Positions 17,818 to 27,229 of a stretch of 64,000 nucleotides of DNA are shown piece after piece. How positions within the stretch are numbered: position 1 is the first letter of the stretch; each line of letters opens with the position of its first letter. Both the position numbers and the translations under genes were made by a program. The notes below the pieces were generated by a model. That model was not told the origin of the DNA. It searched no databases and saw only the letters and a program-made list of their open reading frames with translations. Origin of the DNA: Flavobacteriaceae bacterium (GTDB taxonomy: Bacteria > Bacteroidota > Bacteroidia > Flavobacteriales > Flavobacteriaceae); assembly GCA_029243165.1 (NCBI GenBank), contig JAQWSN010000024.1, positions 62,001-126,000 of the forward strand, given 5' to 3'.

Positions 17818-19200
17818 TCAATACTTAATATTTAAGGTTCCGTAAGGAGCTCTTTGGGGTCTGCTAAGCATGGCATTTGCTTCTGAATCATTAATGAATC
17901 GCTCACTGACAGGATCCCAGTTTAATTTTCTAGAAAGTTTCATTGCAATATGACTAATAAGACACACGCTACAGGCACGATGCCCTATTTCTACTGGAGA
18001 GATAGGTTCTTTTCCACTTTGAATACACTCCAGCCAATTACCATGTTGCTCTTTGCTTTCATAGAGATGAATCTCATTTGGTTGAATTACGGATTCTAAA
18101 AGCTTAGGATCACTAGCATCCAATGATTTGGTTCCATTTTTTTCGGGGATTGGATCCGATGGTGTAGCACGGTAGGCACCGCGGGTTACAAAAATCCAAC
18201 CGTCTTCTCCTTCGTAGCGGATTCCATTTGGAAAACCACCACTAGTGAGCATGGTAATTCCGTTTTTGTACGTTGCTTTTACCATAAAGTCACCGTGAAC
18301 GTCCCAACTTCCTGATTTTGGGAAATCAGCAACAGCTTCAACAGCTATGGGGCCTGTGTATTCTGTATTCATTCCCCAAGCTGCAGAGTCAAAATGGTGT
18401 TGCCCCCAACCCGTTATCATTCCAGCTCCAAATTGTTCTTTTCGAAGCCAACCTGGGCGTCCGTATCCTGTTTTGGGATGTACTAGCATTTCCGAATAAT
18501 CCATTTCAGGGGTGGAACCCAACCAAGCATCAAAATTCAAAACTGAAGGGACAGGCTCTGTTTGGGCTGTTGGTCCAGCAGGATCCCCAGGTAGCCCAAC
18601 TTTTACTGTGTGAATTTTACCAATCCGTCCATTTCTCACTAATTCTGCTGCATATCTAAATTGAGGGGAAGAGCGTTGTTGTGTGCCAACTTGCAAGGTG
18701 ATTTTTTGTTCTTGAACAATATTACTTAAAAGCCTTCCCTCTTCAACAGTCAACGAGGTTGGTTTTTGAAGATAGACGTGTTTCTTTGCAAGTGCTGCTT
18801 CCAGTGCAGGTTGTGCATGCCAGTGATCAGGAGTACTGACAATTACAGCATCGATGTCCTTGTGAGCAATAAGTTCCTGATAGTTCTCAAACATTTTAGT
18901 ATCTACTTTTTGCCCCTTCTTTTGATAATAGTTATCCACTAAAAGTTTTCCGTCATTCATTCGGTTTAGATCTACATCACAAACAGCAACCATTTGAGCA
19001 ACTTCGTGCTGCATGGTTCCTGGCATATCGTGAGTGCGCGCAATTCGCCCACAACCAATTTGACCTATTTGAATACGATTACTCGGTGCATTTTTACCAA
19101 AAACCGAGGAAGGTACTATGGTAGGAATGGCTGCCGTTGCAAAGGCCGTAGTAGTAGTTTTTTTGATAAAGGATCGACGATTTAAATTATTTTTTTTCAT
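17818..19200 (-). CDS. Tat-exported Gfo/Idh/MocA oxidoreductase (copy 1)
   Basis: NAD(P)-dependent sugar oxidoreductase family. The N-terminus holds a twin-arginine signal (NRRSFIKK, residues 7-14, followed by an Ala/Thr-rich stretch), so the folded protein with bound cofactor is probably exported to the periplasm. The Rossmann motif is IGQIGCGRIART. The family EKP motif is QKP here (HVYLQKPTSL). A C-terminal Gfo/Idh alpha/beta domain follows, with GWGQHHFD near residue 268. It lies 3 bp after the DUF6807-like gene, in the uronate operon. A role in oxidising the 3-OH or a related position of a glycoside is inferred from the locus, not shown. Confidence 0.85.
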   Translation of the reverse strand: MKKNNLNRRSFIKKTTTTAFATAAIPTIVPSSVFGKNAPSNRIQIGQIGCGRIARTHDMPGTMQHEVAQMVAVCDVDLNRMNDGKLLVDNYYQKKGQKVDTKMFENYQELIAHKDIDAVIVSTPDHWHAQPALEAALAKKHVYLQKPTSLTVEEGRLLSNIVQEQKITLQVGTQQRSSPQFRYAAELVRNGRIGKIHTVKVGLPGDPAGPTAQTEPVPSVLNFDAWLGSTPEMDYSEMLVHPKTGYGRPGWLRKEQFGAGMITGWGQHHFDSAAWGMNTEYTGPIAVEAVADFPKSGSWDVHGDFMVKATYKNGITMLTSGGFPNGIRYEGEDGWIFVTRGAYRATPSDPIPEKNGTKSLDASDPKLLESVIQPNEIHLYESKEQHGNWLECIQSGKEPISPVEIGHRACSVCLISHIAMKLSRKLNWDPVSERFINDSEANAMLSRPQRAPYGTLNIKY

Positions 19201-19203
19201 TTG

Positions 19204-20400
19204 TTATGGTTTTAGTTCATATTGTAGCGGATTCACAAATTGATTCCATGCTTTTTCTGCTGATTCCGTATCCATTTTTCCGTCATAAACGATCAAACGG
19301 TAGTTTAGTTCATAAGTTTCTCCCGGATTTAAAATCCAATCTTTTGTTTTTGTAGTTGCAAAATTGACAAACAAATCTCCTCTTTCATATTGATCTTCAG
19401 GCCATATTCTTAGGGGTTCTGGATGATTGTAGTTTTGTGGATGAGAAAGAAGCAACACACCTCCATAGGCATTCTCTAATTGTCCATCTACAATGCACCA
19501 GCGTGCAGTACTACCGTCTGCATTTTTTCTTGTTTTCCCCTCTGAAGTAAGAATCCTACTGTTTTGATTGTCCCATACTTCGGTAGTTCGCCAACCCAGC
19601 CCACCGTAGCGATATTTAATGATTTTGAATGCTTTATCTGTGGCGCATTGGTAGCTAATTTTTAGATCGATCAAATACCGCTTTTCATCCATTGGGAATA
19701 TTCTGATATTTTGAATCTCATTTAGGGCAATAGTATTTTTTTCATCTTTCAATACGACATGCTCATGAAGGACTTCAAATTCACTAAAAAAGGGGCCTGT
19801 GACTTTATTTAAAAGTTTTGAAAAACGAACCGTACCTTGTTTTTTATTGAGATTCCAAAAATCAATCGTATCCCCGTCAAATAAGGTATGCGTCCAGGGA
19901 TTCCAAATTCCGTAATGATGATAATGATCTTTGGGTTGAATTCGAGTTAAGCGTTTTCCACTAGGAGTATTTACTGGATGAAGATATCCACTTCGTTGAT
20001 ATGCTTTACTTACTTCTTTTGGAACTCCTTTAATTGCCATTTGGTATCCAATAATCTTTCTTTCGTTTTGATAAATTTCAAGTTGCCCCTCATTTTCAGC
20101 AATTTTAATTGCTTTGTGAGCAGTTGGAGCTTGCTTTTCGATAAAATAGCTTGCATCAGGAGTCAGTGTCTTCCACAATATTTTATTTTCGTTTCTCTGA
20201 TAGGGTACTTCTATTTTTTGAGAGGCAGTACTTGCCATAAGTCGAAAAGGACTGTTTAATAAATCTTTATCGAGTTCAATACTTACTATGGCATTGGAAC
20301 TGTTATTTTCTTTATTAATGGCTTGAAGTTCAATCTCTGTCTTTGCACAGGAGAGGATTCCAAATCCCATCAAGAGTAAAATGACTAACTGTTGTCTCAT
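19204..20400 (-). CDS. DUF6807-like (PmoA-family) lipoprotein, copy 1
   Basis: A 398-residue lipoprotein with lipobox ILSC (Cys18). The second half matches the family called DUF6807 or 'PmoA family' in Bacteroidota: a DHYHHYGIWNPWTH segment rich in His near residue 160, DTIDFWN, and later GLGWRTTEV and LLSHPQNYNHPEPLRIWPEDQ. The repeated His and aromatic residues suggest a metal- or sugar-binding beta sandwich, but no reaction is known. Its start overlaps the stop of the preceding cytoplasmic Gfo/Idh gene by 4 bp. A second copy lies at 37059-38105 beside another Tat-exported Gfo/Idh. Confidence 0.75.
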   Translation of the reverse strand: MRQQLVILLLMGFGILSCAKTEIELQAINKENNSSNAIVSIELDKDLLNSPFRLMASTASQKIEVPYQRNENKILWKTLTPDASYFIEKQAPTAHKAIKIAENEGQLEIYQNERKIIGYQMAIKGVPKEVSKAYQRSGYLHPVNTPSGKRLTRIQPKDHYHHYGIWNPWTHTLFDGDTIDFWNLNKKQGTVRFSKLLNKVTGPFFSEFEVLHEHVVLKDEKNTIALNEIQNIRIFPMDEKRYLIDLKISYQCATDKAFKIIKYRYGGLGWRTTEVWDNQNSRILTSEGKTRKNADGSTARWCIVDGQLENAYGGVLLLSHPQNYNHPEPLRIWPEDQYERGDLFVNFATTKTKDWILNPGETYELNYRLIVYDGKMDTESAEKAWNQFVNPLQYELKP

Positions 20401-21416
20401 GATAGTTCTAATTTAATAATTTGTTTTTTCTCAGAGGCTTTGTAAATGGCTTCAATGAGCGCTACCGATTTTCTTGCTTCTTTGGCGTTGACCAAGGGTT
20501 CTTTATCTTCTAAAACAGACTTAATAAAGTCGTCAATGACTGCTTGATGCAATTCAATGCTGTTTAATTTAGCAGAGCCACTACTTTGGTTGTTTTGTAG
20601 ATTTACTGTTGGTTTCCAGTCAGGGAGAGAACAGGAGCGTATAAGCCCGCCTTCAAAGACCATGTTTCCTTTCGTTCCATATACTGTTATGGACTCTTGG
20701 TAACCCGGATATAAACAGGTGCCAGCGCTAAGTGTTCCCAAAGCGCCGTTTTGAAAAGTTAAATGTGCTACAGCCAAATCTTCTCCTTCAATATCGTGTG
20801 TTTTGGTCTCTACTTGAGCTCCTACACTACTTATAGCTCCCATCATATCTATCAAAAGATCAAGGGTATGTATGCTTTGATTTATTAATGCTGCTCCACC
20901 ATCTAGAGCAATGGTTCCTCTCCAGTTGTTGCTTTTGTAATAGTTATCATCACGATACCAATTGACTTGAGTATTTACCAGTAAAATTTCACCGAGTTTA
21001 CCTGATTGAATCGTTTTTTTAAATTCGATATAATTGGGATTTATTCTATTTTGAAAAACTACACCTAATGTTACTTTTTGCCCTTTGAGTTTGTCAATTA
21101 TTGAATCAATTTTTGTGAGTGTAGTTTCTAAAGGTTTTTCGCTTAGTATATGTTTTTTAGCTTCTATAGCTTGTAAAATACTTTTACCATGAAGCCCGCT
21201 CTCATTGCAGATGCAAACTGCATGAAGTGCAGTTTGACTGTAAAATTTCACAGGATCTGTAAAAACCTCAGTGTTGAATTTTTCTACTAGTGATTTGGCA
21301 TTGTCTTTTGAGCGAGTTAATATACCTGCTAAGTGAGCATTGGATTGTGCTTCAACACAAGCTGCATGAACCTTAGCAATAGCCCCACTTCCGACAATTC
21401 CAATTCCTAAATTCAT
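20397..21416 (-). CDS. Gfo/Idh/MocA oxidoreductase, cytoplasmic
   Basis: A 339-residue NAD(P)-dependent sugar oxidoreductase without a signal peptide. The N-terminal Rossmann motif is GIGIVGSGAIAKVH; the catalytic EKP is intact (HILSEKPLETT, about residue 94); DGGAALINQSIHTLDLL holds the conserved His/Asp region near residue 175-185. It sits between altronate dehydratase (3 bp gap) and the DUF6807-like lipoprotein (4-bp overlap). Being the only cytosolic family member in this operon, it could reduce an intermediate produced by the exported enzymes. The substrate is unknown. Confidence 0.85.
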   Translation of the reverse strand: MNLGIGIVGSGAIAKVHAACVEAQSNAHLAGILTRSKDNAKSLVEKFNTEVFTDPVKFYSQTALHAVCICNESGLHGKSILQAIEAKKHILSEKPLETTLTKIDSIIDKLKGQKVTLGVVFQNRINPNYIEFKKTIQSGKLGEILLVNTQVNWYRDDNYYKSNNWRGTIALDGGAALINQSIHTLDLLIDMMGAISSVGAQVETKTHDIEGEDLAVAHLTFQNGALGTLSAGTCLYPGYQESITVYGTKGNMVFEGGLIRSCSLPDWKPTVNLQNNQSSGSAKLNSIELHQAVIDDFIKSVLEDKEPLVNAKEARKSVALIEAIYKASEKKQIIKLELS

Positions 21417-21419
21417 TTT

Positions 21420-23045
21420 CTAAAGTGATACTCCTCGTTTCCAAGGGATAAAATCGTTTTGTTTTAATTGAACTGCTTTTGGTATTTCTTCCCCACTAGC
21501 GACCTTGATAATGTATTCCAATAAGGCATTACCAACTTCTTCAAGGCTTTGTCTTTCAGTGATTATTGTCCCACTGTCAAAATCGATGATATCGTTCATT
21601 TTTTCTGCCAAAAAACTATTTGTACTTACTTTAATAACAGGGGTAATAGGGTTACCTGTAGGGGTTCCTAAGCCTGTGGTGAATAAAATAATATTTGCTC
21701 CAGATCCAGCTAGAGCTGTGGTACTCTCCACATCGTTTCCAGGAGTACATAATAAAGAAACTCCGGGAATAGTAGCATATTCAGTATATTCCAACACATT
21801 ACTGATTGGTGCATTCCCTGCTTTTTTTGCAGCTCCAGCAGATTTCATAGCATCAGTTATTAATCCATCTTTTATATTACCTGGAGAGGGGTTCATATCA
21901 AAACCTGAGCCTGCGTTGGCTGCAGCAAGTTCATATTGTTGCATTAAATTTAAAAACTTACTTGCTAAGGGTTCGCTTGTACAACGGTTGACTAACTCTT
22001 GCTCAACCCCTGTCAATTCTGGAAATTCGGCTAAAATTGACTTGCCACCGAGGACAGAAAGTATATCTGAAACCTGCCCTAAGGTTGGATTGGCTGTAAT
22101 ACCAGAAAATCCATCAGAGCCACCACATTCAAGACCTATGGTGAGTTTGGAAAGTGGAGCAGGAGATCTTTTTATTTCATTTGCTTTTTGAATTTCTTCA
22201 AAAGAGTTTTTAATGATTTTAGATAAAAAGGCATCAACTGTTCCCTCTGTTTGTTGATCGTATATCAATACCGGTTTTTCTTTTCCTGACTGCAGGCTGG
22301 ACAAGGCTTTCTTAAAAATATCAATTTCAAGATTCTGACAGCCCAAACTTAAGACCGTGGCCCCTGCGACATTTGGATTATTAACATAACCCGCTAATAG
22401 TCTAGCCAAGGACTGGGCGTCTTGGCGTGTTCCACCACACCCTCCTTGATGGGTTAGAAATCGCACTTTGATATTGTCGTAATGGTTAGACTTTTTTGCA
22501 GCTTTGGAAGCTGTATTCTCTTTCACTAATTCACCATTTACGAGCTGACTGAGCAATTCCTGTAAAGGTTCTTTTTCTGGAGGATTGAATTCTTTTTCAA
22601 AAATAGTTTTTAGGGTTTCAATATTTCTATTTTCACAAAACACCAGAGGGAAAAATAGCCAAATATTATCTGTTCCTACCTGACCATCATGACGATGATA
22701 TCCCATAAAAGACCGTTCTTCCCACTTTTTAGAGTTAGGCGGTGTCCAATCCCAAGCAGCTGTTTTTCCCTTAACTTCCTGAGTTTTGTGTTTAATGTTA
22801 TCTGTAGTTAAAAGTCCACCTTGGGGTATAGTTTTTGTAGCTTCACCAACGAGCACTCCGTACATATATATTGAATCTTTCTCAGTAAAAGCCTCACATG
22901 CAAACTTGTGTTTGAGAGGAATAGCCTCTTCAAGTTTAAATGAAGTCCCATCCAATTGAACTTGGTATCCTTTATTGAGATTGTCTAAAGCAACGGCTAC
23001 ATTATCTTTAGGATTAATTTTTAAAAATGGATTTCTAGTAGTCAT
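21420..23045 (-). CDS. uxaA: Altronate dehydratase, UxaA family
   Basis: Dehydrates D-altronate to 2-keto-3-deoxygluconate (KDG). The N-terminal SAF-like domain (about residues 1-95) is followed by the large UxaA/GarD domain with THQGGCGGTRQD, LGCQNLEI, GLECGGSDGFSGITANP and MNPSPGN segments that carry the metal/substrate-binding Cys, His and Gly residues. I place the start at ATG 23045 (MTTRNPFLKI), giving 541 residues; a GTG 27 bp upstream is possible but adds no family sequence. It overlaps the uxaB 3' end by 11 bp. Together with UxaC and UxaB it forms the galacturonate branch. Confidence 0.93.
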   Translation of the reverse strand: MTTRNPFLKINPKDNVAVALDNLNKGYQVQLDGTSFKLEEAIPLKHKFACEAFTEKDSIYMYGVLVGEATKTIPQGGLLTTDNIKHKTQEVKGKTAAWDWTPPNSKKWEERSFMGYHRHDGQVGTDNIWLFFPLVFCENRNIETLKTIFEKEFNPPEKEPLQELLSQLVNGELVKENTASKAAKKSNHYDNIKVRFLTHQGGCGGTRQDAQSLARLLAGYVNNPNVAGATVLSLGCQNLEIDIFKKALSSLQSGKEKPVLIYDQQTEGTVDAFLSKIIKNSFEEIQKANEIKRSPAPLSKLTIGLECGGSDGFSGITANPTLGQVSDILSVLGGKSILAEFPELTGVEQELVNRCTSEPLASKFLNLMQQYELAAANAGSGFDMNPSPGNIKDGLITDAMKSAGAAKKAGNAPISNVLEYTEYATIPGVSLLCTPGNDVESTTALAGSGANIILFTTGLGTPTGNPITPVIKVSTNSFLAEKMNDIIDFDSGTIITERQSLEEVGNALLEYIIKVASGEEIPKAVQLKQNDFIPWKRGVSL

Positions 23046-24492
23046 ATTTGTTGATGTAACTATTAAACGCACTTTCGATATTTTCTGTGGCTAAAAAACC
23101 TAAAATATCCTCAAGTTGCACTGCTAAATTTGGAATTTGGGTAAGGTCTTGATCCCAAAACTCTCTCTTGGACAGTATTTTGGATACTACAACTTTAGAA
23201 TTATTTTTTTTCCAAAGATTTTCAAATTCTTCTACAACTTTTTTATCGTCTTGAACTGGTAATTCTGATCCGTTCCAACTCCCTTTATAAAACCTCAAAA
23301 GACAGCCAAAGGAAAACACAAGATGCGGAGGTAGTAGCCCGTTTTTTTCTTGATATACCAATAAACTGGGCAAGACCCTTACGTTAAATTTAGAGATTGA
23401 ATTGAGGGCTATACTGGCGAGATAATGTTTAATAAAAGGGTTTTTAAATCGATCGAAAACAGCTTCGGTAAATTGATGCAGGCTAGTTCTATCCATATCC
23501 AAAGTTGGAGCGACTTCATTTCTAATTGCATCTTCTAAAAAGGATTTGGTGAATGAAGAGGTGAAAATGTCACTTACCGTTTGGTGTCCGTAAAGAATGG
23601 ATAAAGGAACCAATGCAGTGTGCGCACCGTTTAAAATTCTCACCTTTTGAGTTCTATAAGATTGTAAATCCTTTACAATTTTAACATCCAAGTTAATTTG
23701 ACTTACACCAAGTTTTTCTTTCAGAAGCTCATCACCTTCTATTACCCATAAAAAGAAAGGTTCTGCGGTAACTAATAAGGCATCTTTATACTCCAATTGA
23801 TTTTCGTAAAAACTGAGATTTTCTTTTGGATAACCCGGTACAATTCGATCTACTAAGCTATTGCAGAAAGTAATTGCATTTTGAATCCATTCTTTAAATT
23901 GACCCTCTAGCTCCCATAAATCGACATACTGTAATATTATTTTTTTTAAAGTAGTGGCGTTGTAGTTGATCAATTCACAAGGGATGATGTAAAGCCCTGC
24001 ATTTGAGCCACCCTCAAAATGAGTAAAGCGTTCCCAGAGCCAGCGTGTTAGTTTTGCAGGATAACTTTGAGGAGGAGTGGCGTCAAATTTATCTTTAGGA
24101 TCAAATGCTATACCTGCTTCGGTGGTATTGGAAAAAATAAATTCCAATTCAGAAATTTTGGCAAGCTCCAAGAAGGAGTTGAAATCCTCGTAAGGATTGT
24201 TGGTTGTCACAATGTTTTCAATCAGTATTTTTTCTCGTAATTCCTTACCTTCTTGAATGCCGTTTAAAAATAAGTTGTAAGCTCCTCCTTGTCGTTCAAG
24301 TTCTGAGATCAATCCGTTCGCTAAGGGTTGAACTACAGCAATACCTCCATTAAAATTTGTCTTTTGATTGAGTTGATGAATGACATCTCCGACAAATGCG
24401 CGTAAAAAATTACCCTCACCAAACTGAACTATTTTAATGGGATAATTACTTTTTATAAAAAGCGGTTTTTTATGGCTAGAGGTATTCATCAA
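23035..24492 (-). CDS. uxaB: Tagaturonate reductase (altronate oxidoreductase)
   Basis: Member of the polyol-specific long-chain (mannitol) dehydrogenase family that reduces D-tagaturonate to D-altronate with NADH. The N-terminal nucleotide-binding part begins IKIVQFGEGNFLRAFVGDVI. The C-terminal domain has RILNGAHTALVPLSILYGHQTVSD, the catalytic Asn/His region of the family. At 485 residues it fits UxaB. Fructuronate reductase (UxuB) of the same family is the main alternative, but an SDR that fits the fructuronate role lies at 42191, and here the gene directly precedes altronate dehydratase, so UxaB is favoured. Confidence 0.88.
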   Translation of the reverse strand: MMNTSSHKKPLFIKSNYPIKIVQFGEGNFLRAFVGDVIHQLNQKTNFNGGIAVVQPLANGLISELERQGGAYNLFLNGIQEGKELREKILIENIVTTNNPYEDFNSFLELAKISELEFIFSNTTEAGIAFDPKDKFDATPPQSYPAKLTRWLWERFTHFEGGSNAGLYIIPCELINYNATTLKKIILQYVDLWELEGQFKEWIQNAITFCNSLVDRIVPGYPKENLSFYENQLEYKDALLVTAEPFFLWVIEGDELLKEKLGVSQINLDVKIVKDLQSYRTQKVRILNGAHTALVPLSILYGHQTVSDIFTSSFTKSFLEDAIRNEVAPTLDMDRTSLHQFTEAVFDRFKNPFIKHYLASIALNSISKFNVRVLPSLLVYQEKNGLLPPHLVFSFGCLLRFYKGSWNGSELPVQDDKKVVEEFENLWKKNNSKVVVSKILSKREFWDQDLTQIPNLAVQLEDILGFLATENIESAFNSYINKYDY

Positions 24493-24501
24493 AGCGGTGT
24501 A

Positions 24502-25797
24502 TTAAAATCCAAATTTATGAGGTAGCCACAAAGTAATTTGAGGAAAAAAGGTAATAAGCATTAAGGCTATTATCATCGCTATAAATAGCGGTAAAAGAGG
24601 CTTAATTACCCGTTCTATACTTGTTTTTGCAATACCAATTCCAACAAAGAGAACAGAGCCTACAGGTGGAGTACACAATCCTATACAAAGGTTGAGTACC
24701 ATAATGATTCCAAATTGTATTGGGTCTAATCCTAAGGACTTGACAACGGGTAAAAAAATGGGTGTAAAAATCAATACTGCGGGGGTCATATCCATAAATA
24801 TTCCAACGAAAAGCAGTAATAAGTTGATGATTATAAGGATGACAACTTTATTGTCACTGATACTCAATAGTACATCACTTAGATTTTGGGGAATGTTTTC
24901 ATAGGACATGATCCATGACATGCTCATAGATGCTGCGATTAAAAGCATGACAACAGCACTAGTTTTGGATGATTCCAATAAAATTTTTGGTAAGTCTTTT
25001 ACTCGAATTTCTTTATACGCAAATCCCAAAACTAATGTATATAGTACTGCAACAGCAGATGCTTCAGTAGCTGTAAAGTAACCTGCAACAATTCCTCCAA
25101 TAACGATAAACAGTAGGAGTAAACTTGGGAAAGCAATTACAAATGTTTTAACCACTTGTGATAGGCTACTTCTTTTAAAAGTTGGATAGCCCTTTCTTTT
25201 GGCCCATATGGCCGCTACTAGCATAAGAAAAAAACCAGTCAATATTCCCGGGATATATCCTGCAAGGAAAAGTGCTGCTATAGAAACACCACCACTAGCC
25301 AATGAATAAACTATAAGTACATTACTTGGGGGGATGACCAATCCTATGGTTGCTGAAGTGATATTGACTGCAGCTCCGTATTCTTTATCGTAGCCTTCTT
25401 TTTCCATTTCTGGACCGAGTATACTCCCCATAGCAGAGGCTGAAGCCATAGCTGAGCCTGCAATAGCCCCCATAAGCATGGCAGAGATAATATTGATCAA
25501 TGCAAGACCACCTGGTAGAGCTCCTACTATAGTTTTGGCAAAGCTGATTAAGCGATCGGCAATGCCCCCATGGGTCATAAGTTGCCCTGAAAGGACAAAA
25601 AAGGGTATAGCAAGTAGCGCAAAACTGTCAAGACCAGTTCCCATTCGCTGCGCGATTGTTGTTACAGCAGCCAAACTAGGGATGGAAATCAATATGGTTA
25701 GAAGCGAAGAGATAGCAATACTCCATGCTACTGGAGTACCAATTGAAATAAAAAAGATAAAACTAAGTACGAGTACTATTACTGGTATTAAATCCAT
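24502..25797 (-). CDS. dctM: TRAP transporter large membrane subunit (DctM)
   Basis: Na+- or H+-coupled transporter channel subunit. The 431 residues form about 12 hydrophobic segments, with the DctM-family pattern SIGTPVAWSIAISSLL at the start, FALLAIPFFVLSGQLM near residue 60, GSAMASASAMGSIL near 118 and CTPPVGSVLFVG near 376. It ends the DctP-DctQ-DctM trio and is separated from uxaB by 9 bp. The operon context indicates import of uronic acids (glucuronate or galacturonate) across the inner membrane. Confidence 0.93.
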   Translation of the reverse strand: MDLIPVIVLVLSFIFFISIGTPVAWSIAISSLLTILISIPSLAAVTTIAQRMGTGLDSFALLAIPFFVLSGQLMTHGGIADRLISFAKTIVGALPGGLALINIISAMLMGAIAGSAMASASAMGSILGPEMEKEGYDKEYGAAVNITSATIGLVIPPSNVLIVYSLASGGVSIAALFLAGYIPGILTGFFLMLVAAIWAKRKGYPTFKRSSLSQVVKTFVIAFPSLLLLFIVIGGIVAGYFTATEASAVAVLYTLVLGFAYKEIRVKDLPKILLESSKTSAVVMLLIAASMSMSWIMSYENIPQNLSDVLLSISDNKVVILIIINLLLLFVGIFMDMTPAVLIFTPIFLPVVKSLGLDPIQFGIIMVLNLCIGLCTPPVGSVLFVGIGIAKTSIERVIKPLLPLFIAMIIALMLITFFPQITLWLPHKFGF

Positions 25798-25803
25798 AAA
25801 TCT

Positions 25804-26262
25804 CTATTTCTCGTTTTGAGTGAGTTTGTAAAAAATAATTAAAAGTCCGCTGAGAGGGATTACCCCATAAACAAGCGCTAATGGAATTTTTAATGAAGGC
25901 GAAAATTGTTCTAATTTAGTTGTGATATAAACCAATCGACTTCCTCCCACAACCATCCCAAAAAAAGCAAAGCTGAGAACAGCAGCAGAAATAAATTTTG
26001 AGATTAGTTTTTGTTTTGAAGCTGAAACCTTTTTAGCAAAAAAATCAATGGCTACATGTTCATTTTTACCAGCAACATAGGCTGCTCCAAGGATACCTAA
26101 CCAGATCATTAAATAGCGTGCCAGCTCATCAGTAAAGGAGCTGGGTGTAGCTGTAAAAAATCGGGTAAAAACCTGCCACAATACATTGATTACCATGACA
26201 CCTAAGATGGTAATCAAAGACCATTCAATTATTTTATCTGTGGATGCTCTAATTTTTTTCAT
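25804..26262 (-). CDS. dctQ: TRAP transporter small membrane subunit (DctQ)
   Basis: Four-helix membrane partner of DctM. Hydrophobic segments lie at about residues 15-35, 47-65 (YLMIWLGILGAAYVAGKNEH is the family's typical second helix), 85-108 and 120-142. The start is placed at ATG 26262 (MKKIRAST), giving 152 residues and a 14-bp overlap with the end of dctP; a TTG 15 bp upstream is less likely. Downstream gap to dctM is 6 bp. Confidence 0.88.
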   Translation of the reverse strand: MKKIRASTDKIIEWSLITILGVMVINVLWQVFTRFFTATPSSFTDELARYLMIWLGILGAAYVAGKNEHVAIDFFAKKVSASKQKLISKFISAAVLSFAFFGMVVGGSRLVYITTKLEQFSPSLKIPLALVYGVIPLSGLLIIFYKLTQNEK

Positions 26263-27229
26263 TTCGAATACGGTCAATTAATTCAGCAATTTCAGGATCT
26301 TTTCTAAAGGACTCAAACATGGGTAGAGTGGCTTCTTGAAAGGATTCTTTTTCTGGGTAGCTCACTTCAACTCCTGCATCAATCACGGCTTGTAAGGATT
26401 CATTTTCAGACTCAATCCACAATTCCCTTTGGTAAGGAACTGAAAGGTCAATGGCTTTTTGCAACCATTGTTGCTCTTGTGTACTCAATCGATTCCATAA
26501 ATGGGTGCTCACCAAAAGAATGTCTGGGATCATGGTGTGCTCGTCAATAATGTAATATTTGCAGACTTCATAATGTCGAGAAAGATAAAAGCTGGGAGGG
26601 TTGTTCTCCGCCCCATCCACAACACCTTGTTGAATTGCTGTGTACAATTCACCCCATGAAATCGGAGTAGGGGAGCCTCCCAATTGTTTTACCATCTCGA
26701 AAGCAGAGACACTTTCTTGAACTCTAATTTTTAATCCTTTTAAATCGTTGGGGCTTTCTACAGGACGTTCACGAGTGTAAAAACTTCGACTACCGGAGTC
26801 GTAAAATCCAATTCCTTTGAGCCAATAATTATCCCCTTCACTCAATAGTTCTTTCCCAATGGGGCCGTCCAATACTTTAAATAAATGTTCTTTGCTGTCA
26901 AAGAGAAAGGGTAATCCAAAAATTCTGATTTTAGGAGCAAAGTTTTCCATAACAGCCCCTGATACTTTTGCCATATCTAAACTTCCAATTTGAAGTAATT
27001 CCAAACACTCTCTCTCGCTTCCCAATTGCTGATTGGGATAGATTTGAATGCGCATCTTACCTTCAGAAATTTCGTTTAAATGCTCATCGGCTTTTAGCAT
27101 GGCCTGATGAACAGAATGGGTTACGTCTAAGCCATGTCCAAGACGAATAATCCTCTTGTTAGATACCGTATTGCAGCCCATAAAGGCGATGCCAAATAAA
27201 ACGAATAGTCCTATTAATTTGTGTTTCAT
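26249..27229 (-). CDS. dctP: TRAP transporter solute-binding protein (DctP), lipoprotein
   Basis: Extracytoplasmic substrate-binding protein of the transporter. It has a signal with Cys at residue 19 (AFMGC), so it is probably a lipoprotein tethered in the periplasm rather than a free periplasmic protein. The mature part matches DctP: RLGHGLDVTHSVHQAM, GSERECLELLQIGSLDMAK, RPVESPNDLKGLKIRVQ with the conserved Arg that binds the substrate carboxylate, and GVVDGAENNPPSFY. Uronate specificity is inferred from the operon. It overlaps kdgA by 4 bp. Confidence 0.92.
   Translation of the reverse strand: MKHKLIGLFVLFGIAFMGCNTVSNKRIIRLGHGLDVTHSVHQAMLKADEHLNEISEGKMRIQIYPNQQLGSERECLELLQIGSLDMAKVSGAVMENFAPKIRIFGLPFLFDSKEHLFKVLDGPIGKELLSEGDNYWLKGIGFYDSGSRSFYTRERPVESPNDLKGLKIRVQESVSAFEMVKQLGGSPTPISWGELYTAIQQGVVDGAENNPPSFYLSRHYEVCKYYIIDEHTMIPDILLVSTHLWNRLSTQEQQWLQKAIDLSVPYQRELWIESENESLQAVIDAGVEVSYPEKESFQEATLPMFESFRKDPEIAELIDRIRNEKN

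Noticed and set aside
21505-22191. A 228-codon plus-strand frame antisense to altronate dehydratase
   Set aside because: It lies entirely inside uxaA on the other strand, its composition follows from the uxaA codons, and it has no recognisable domain.
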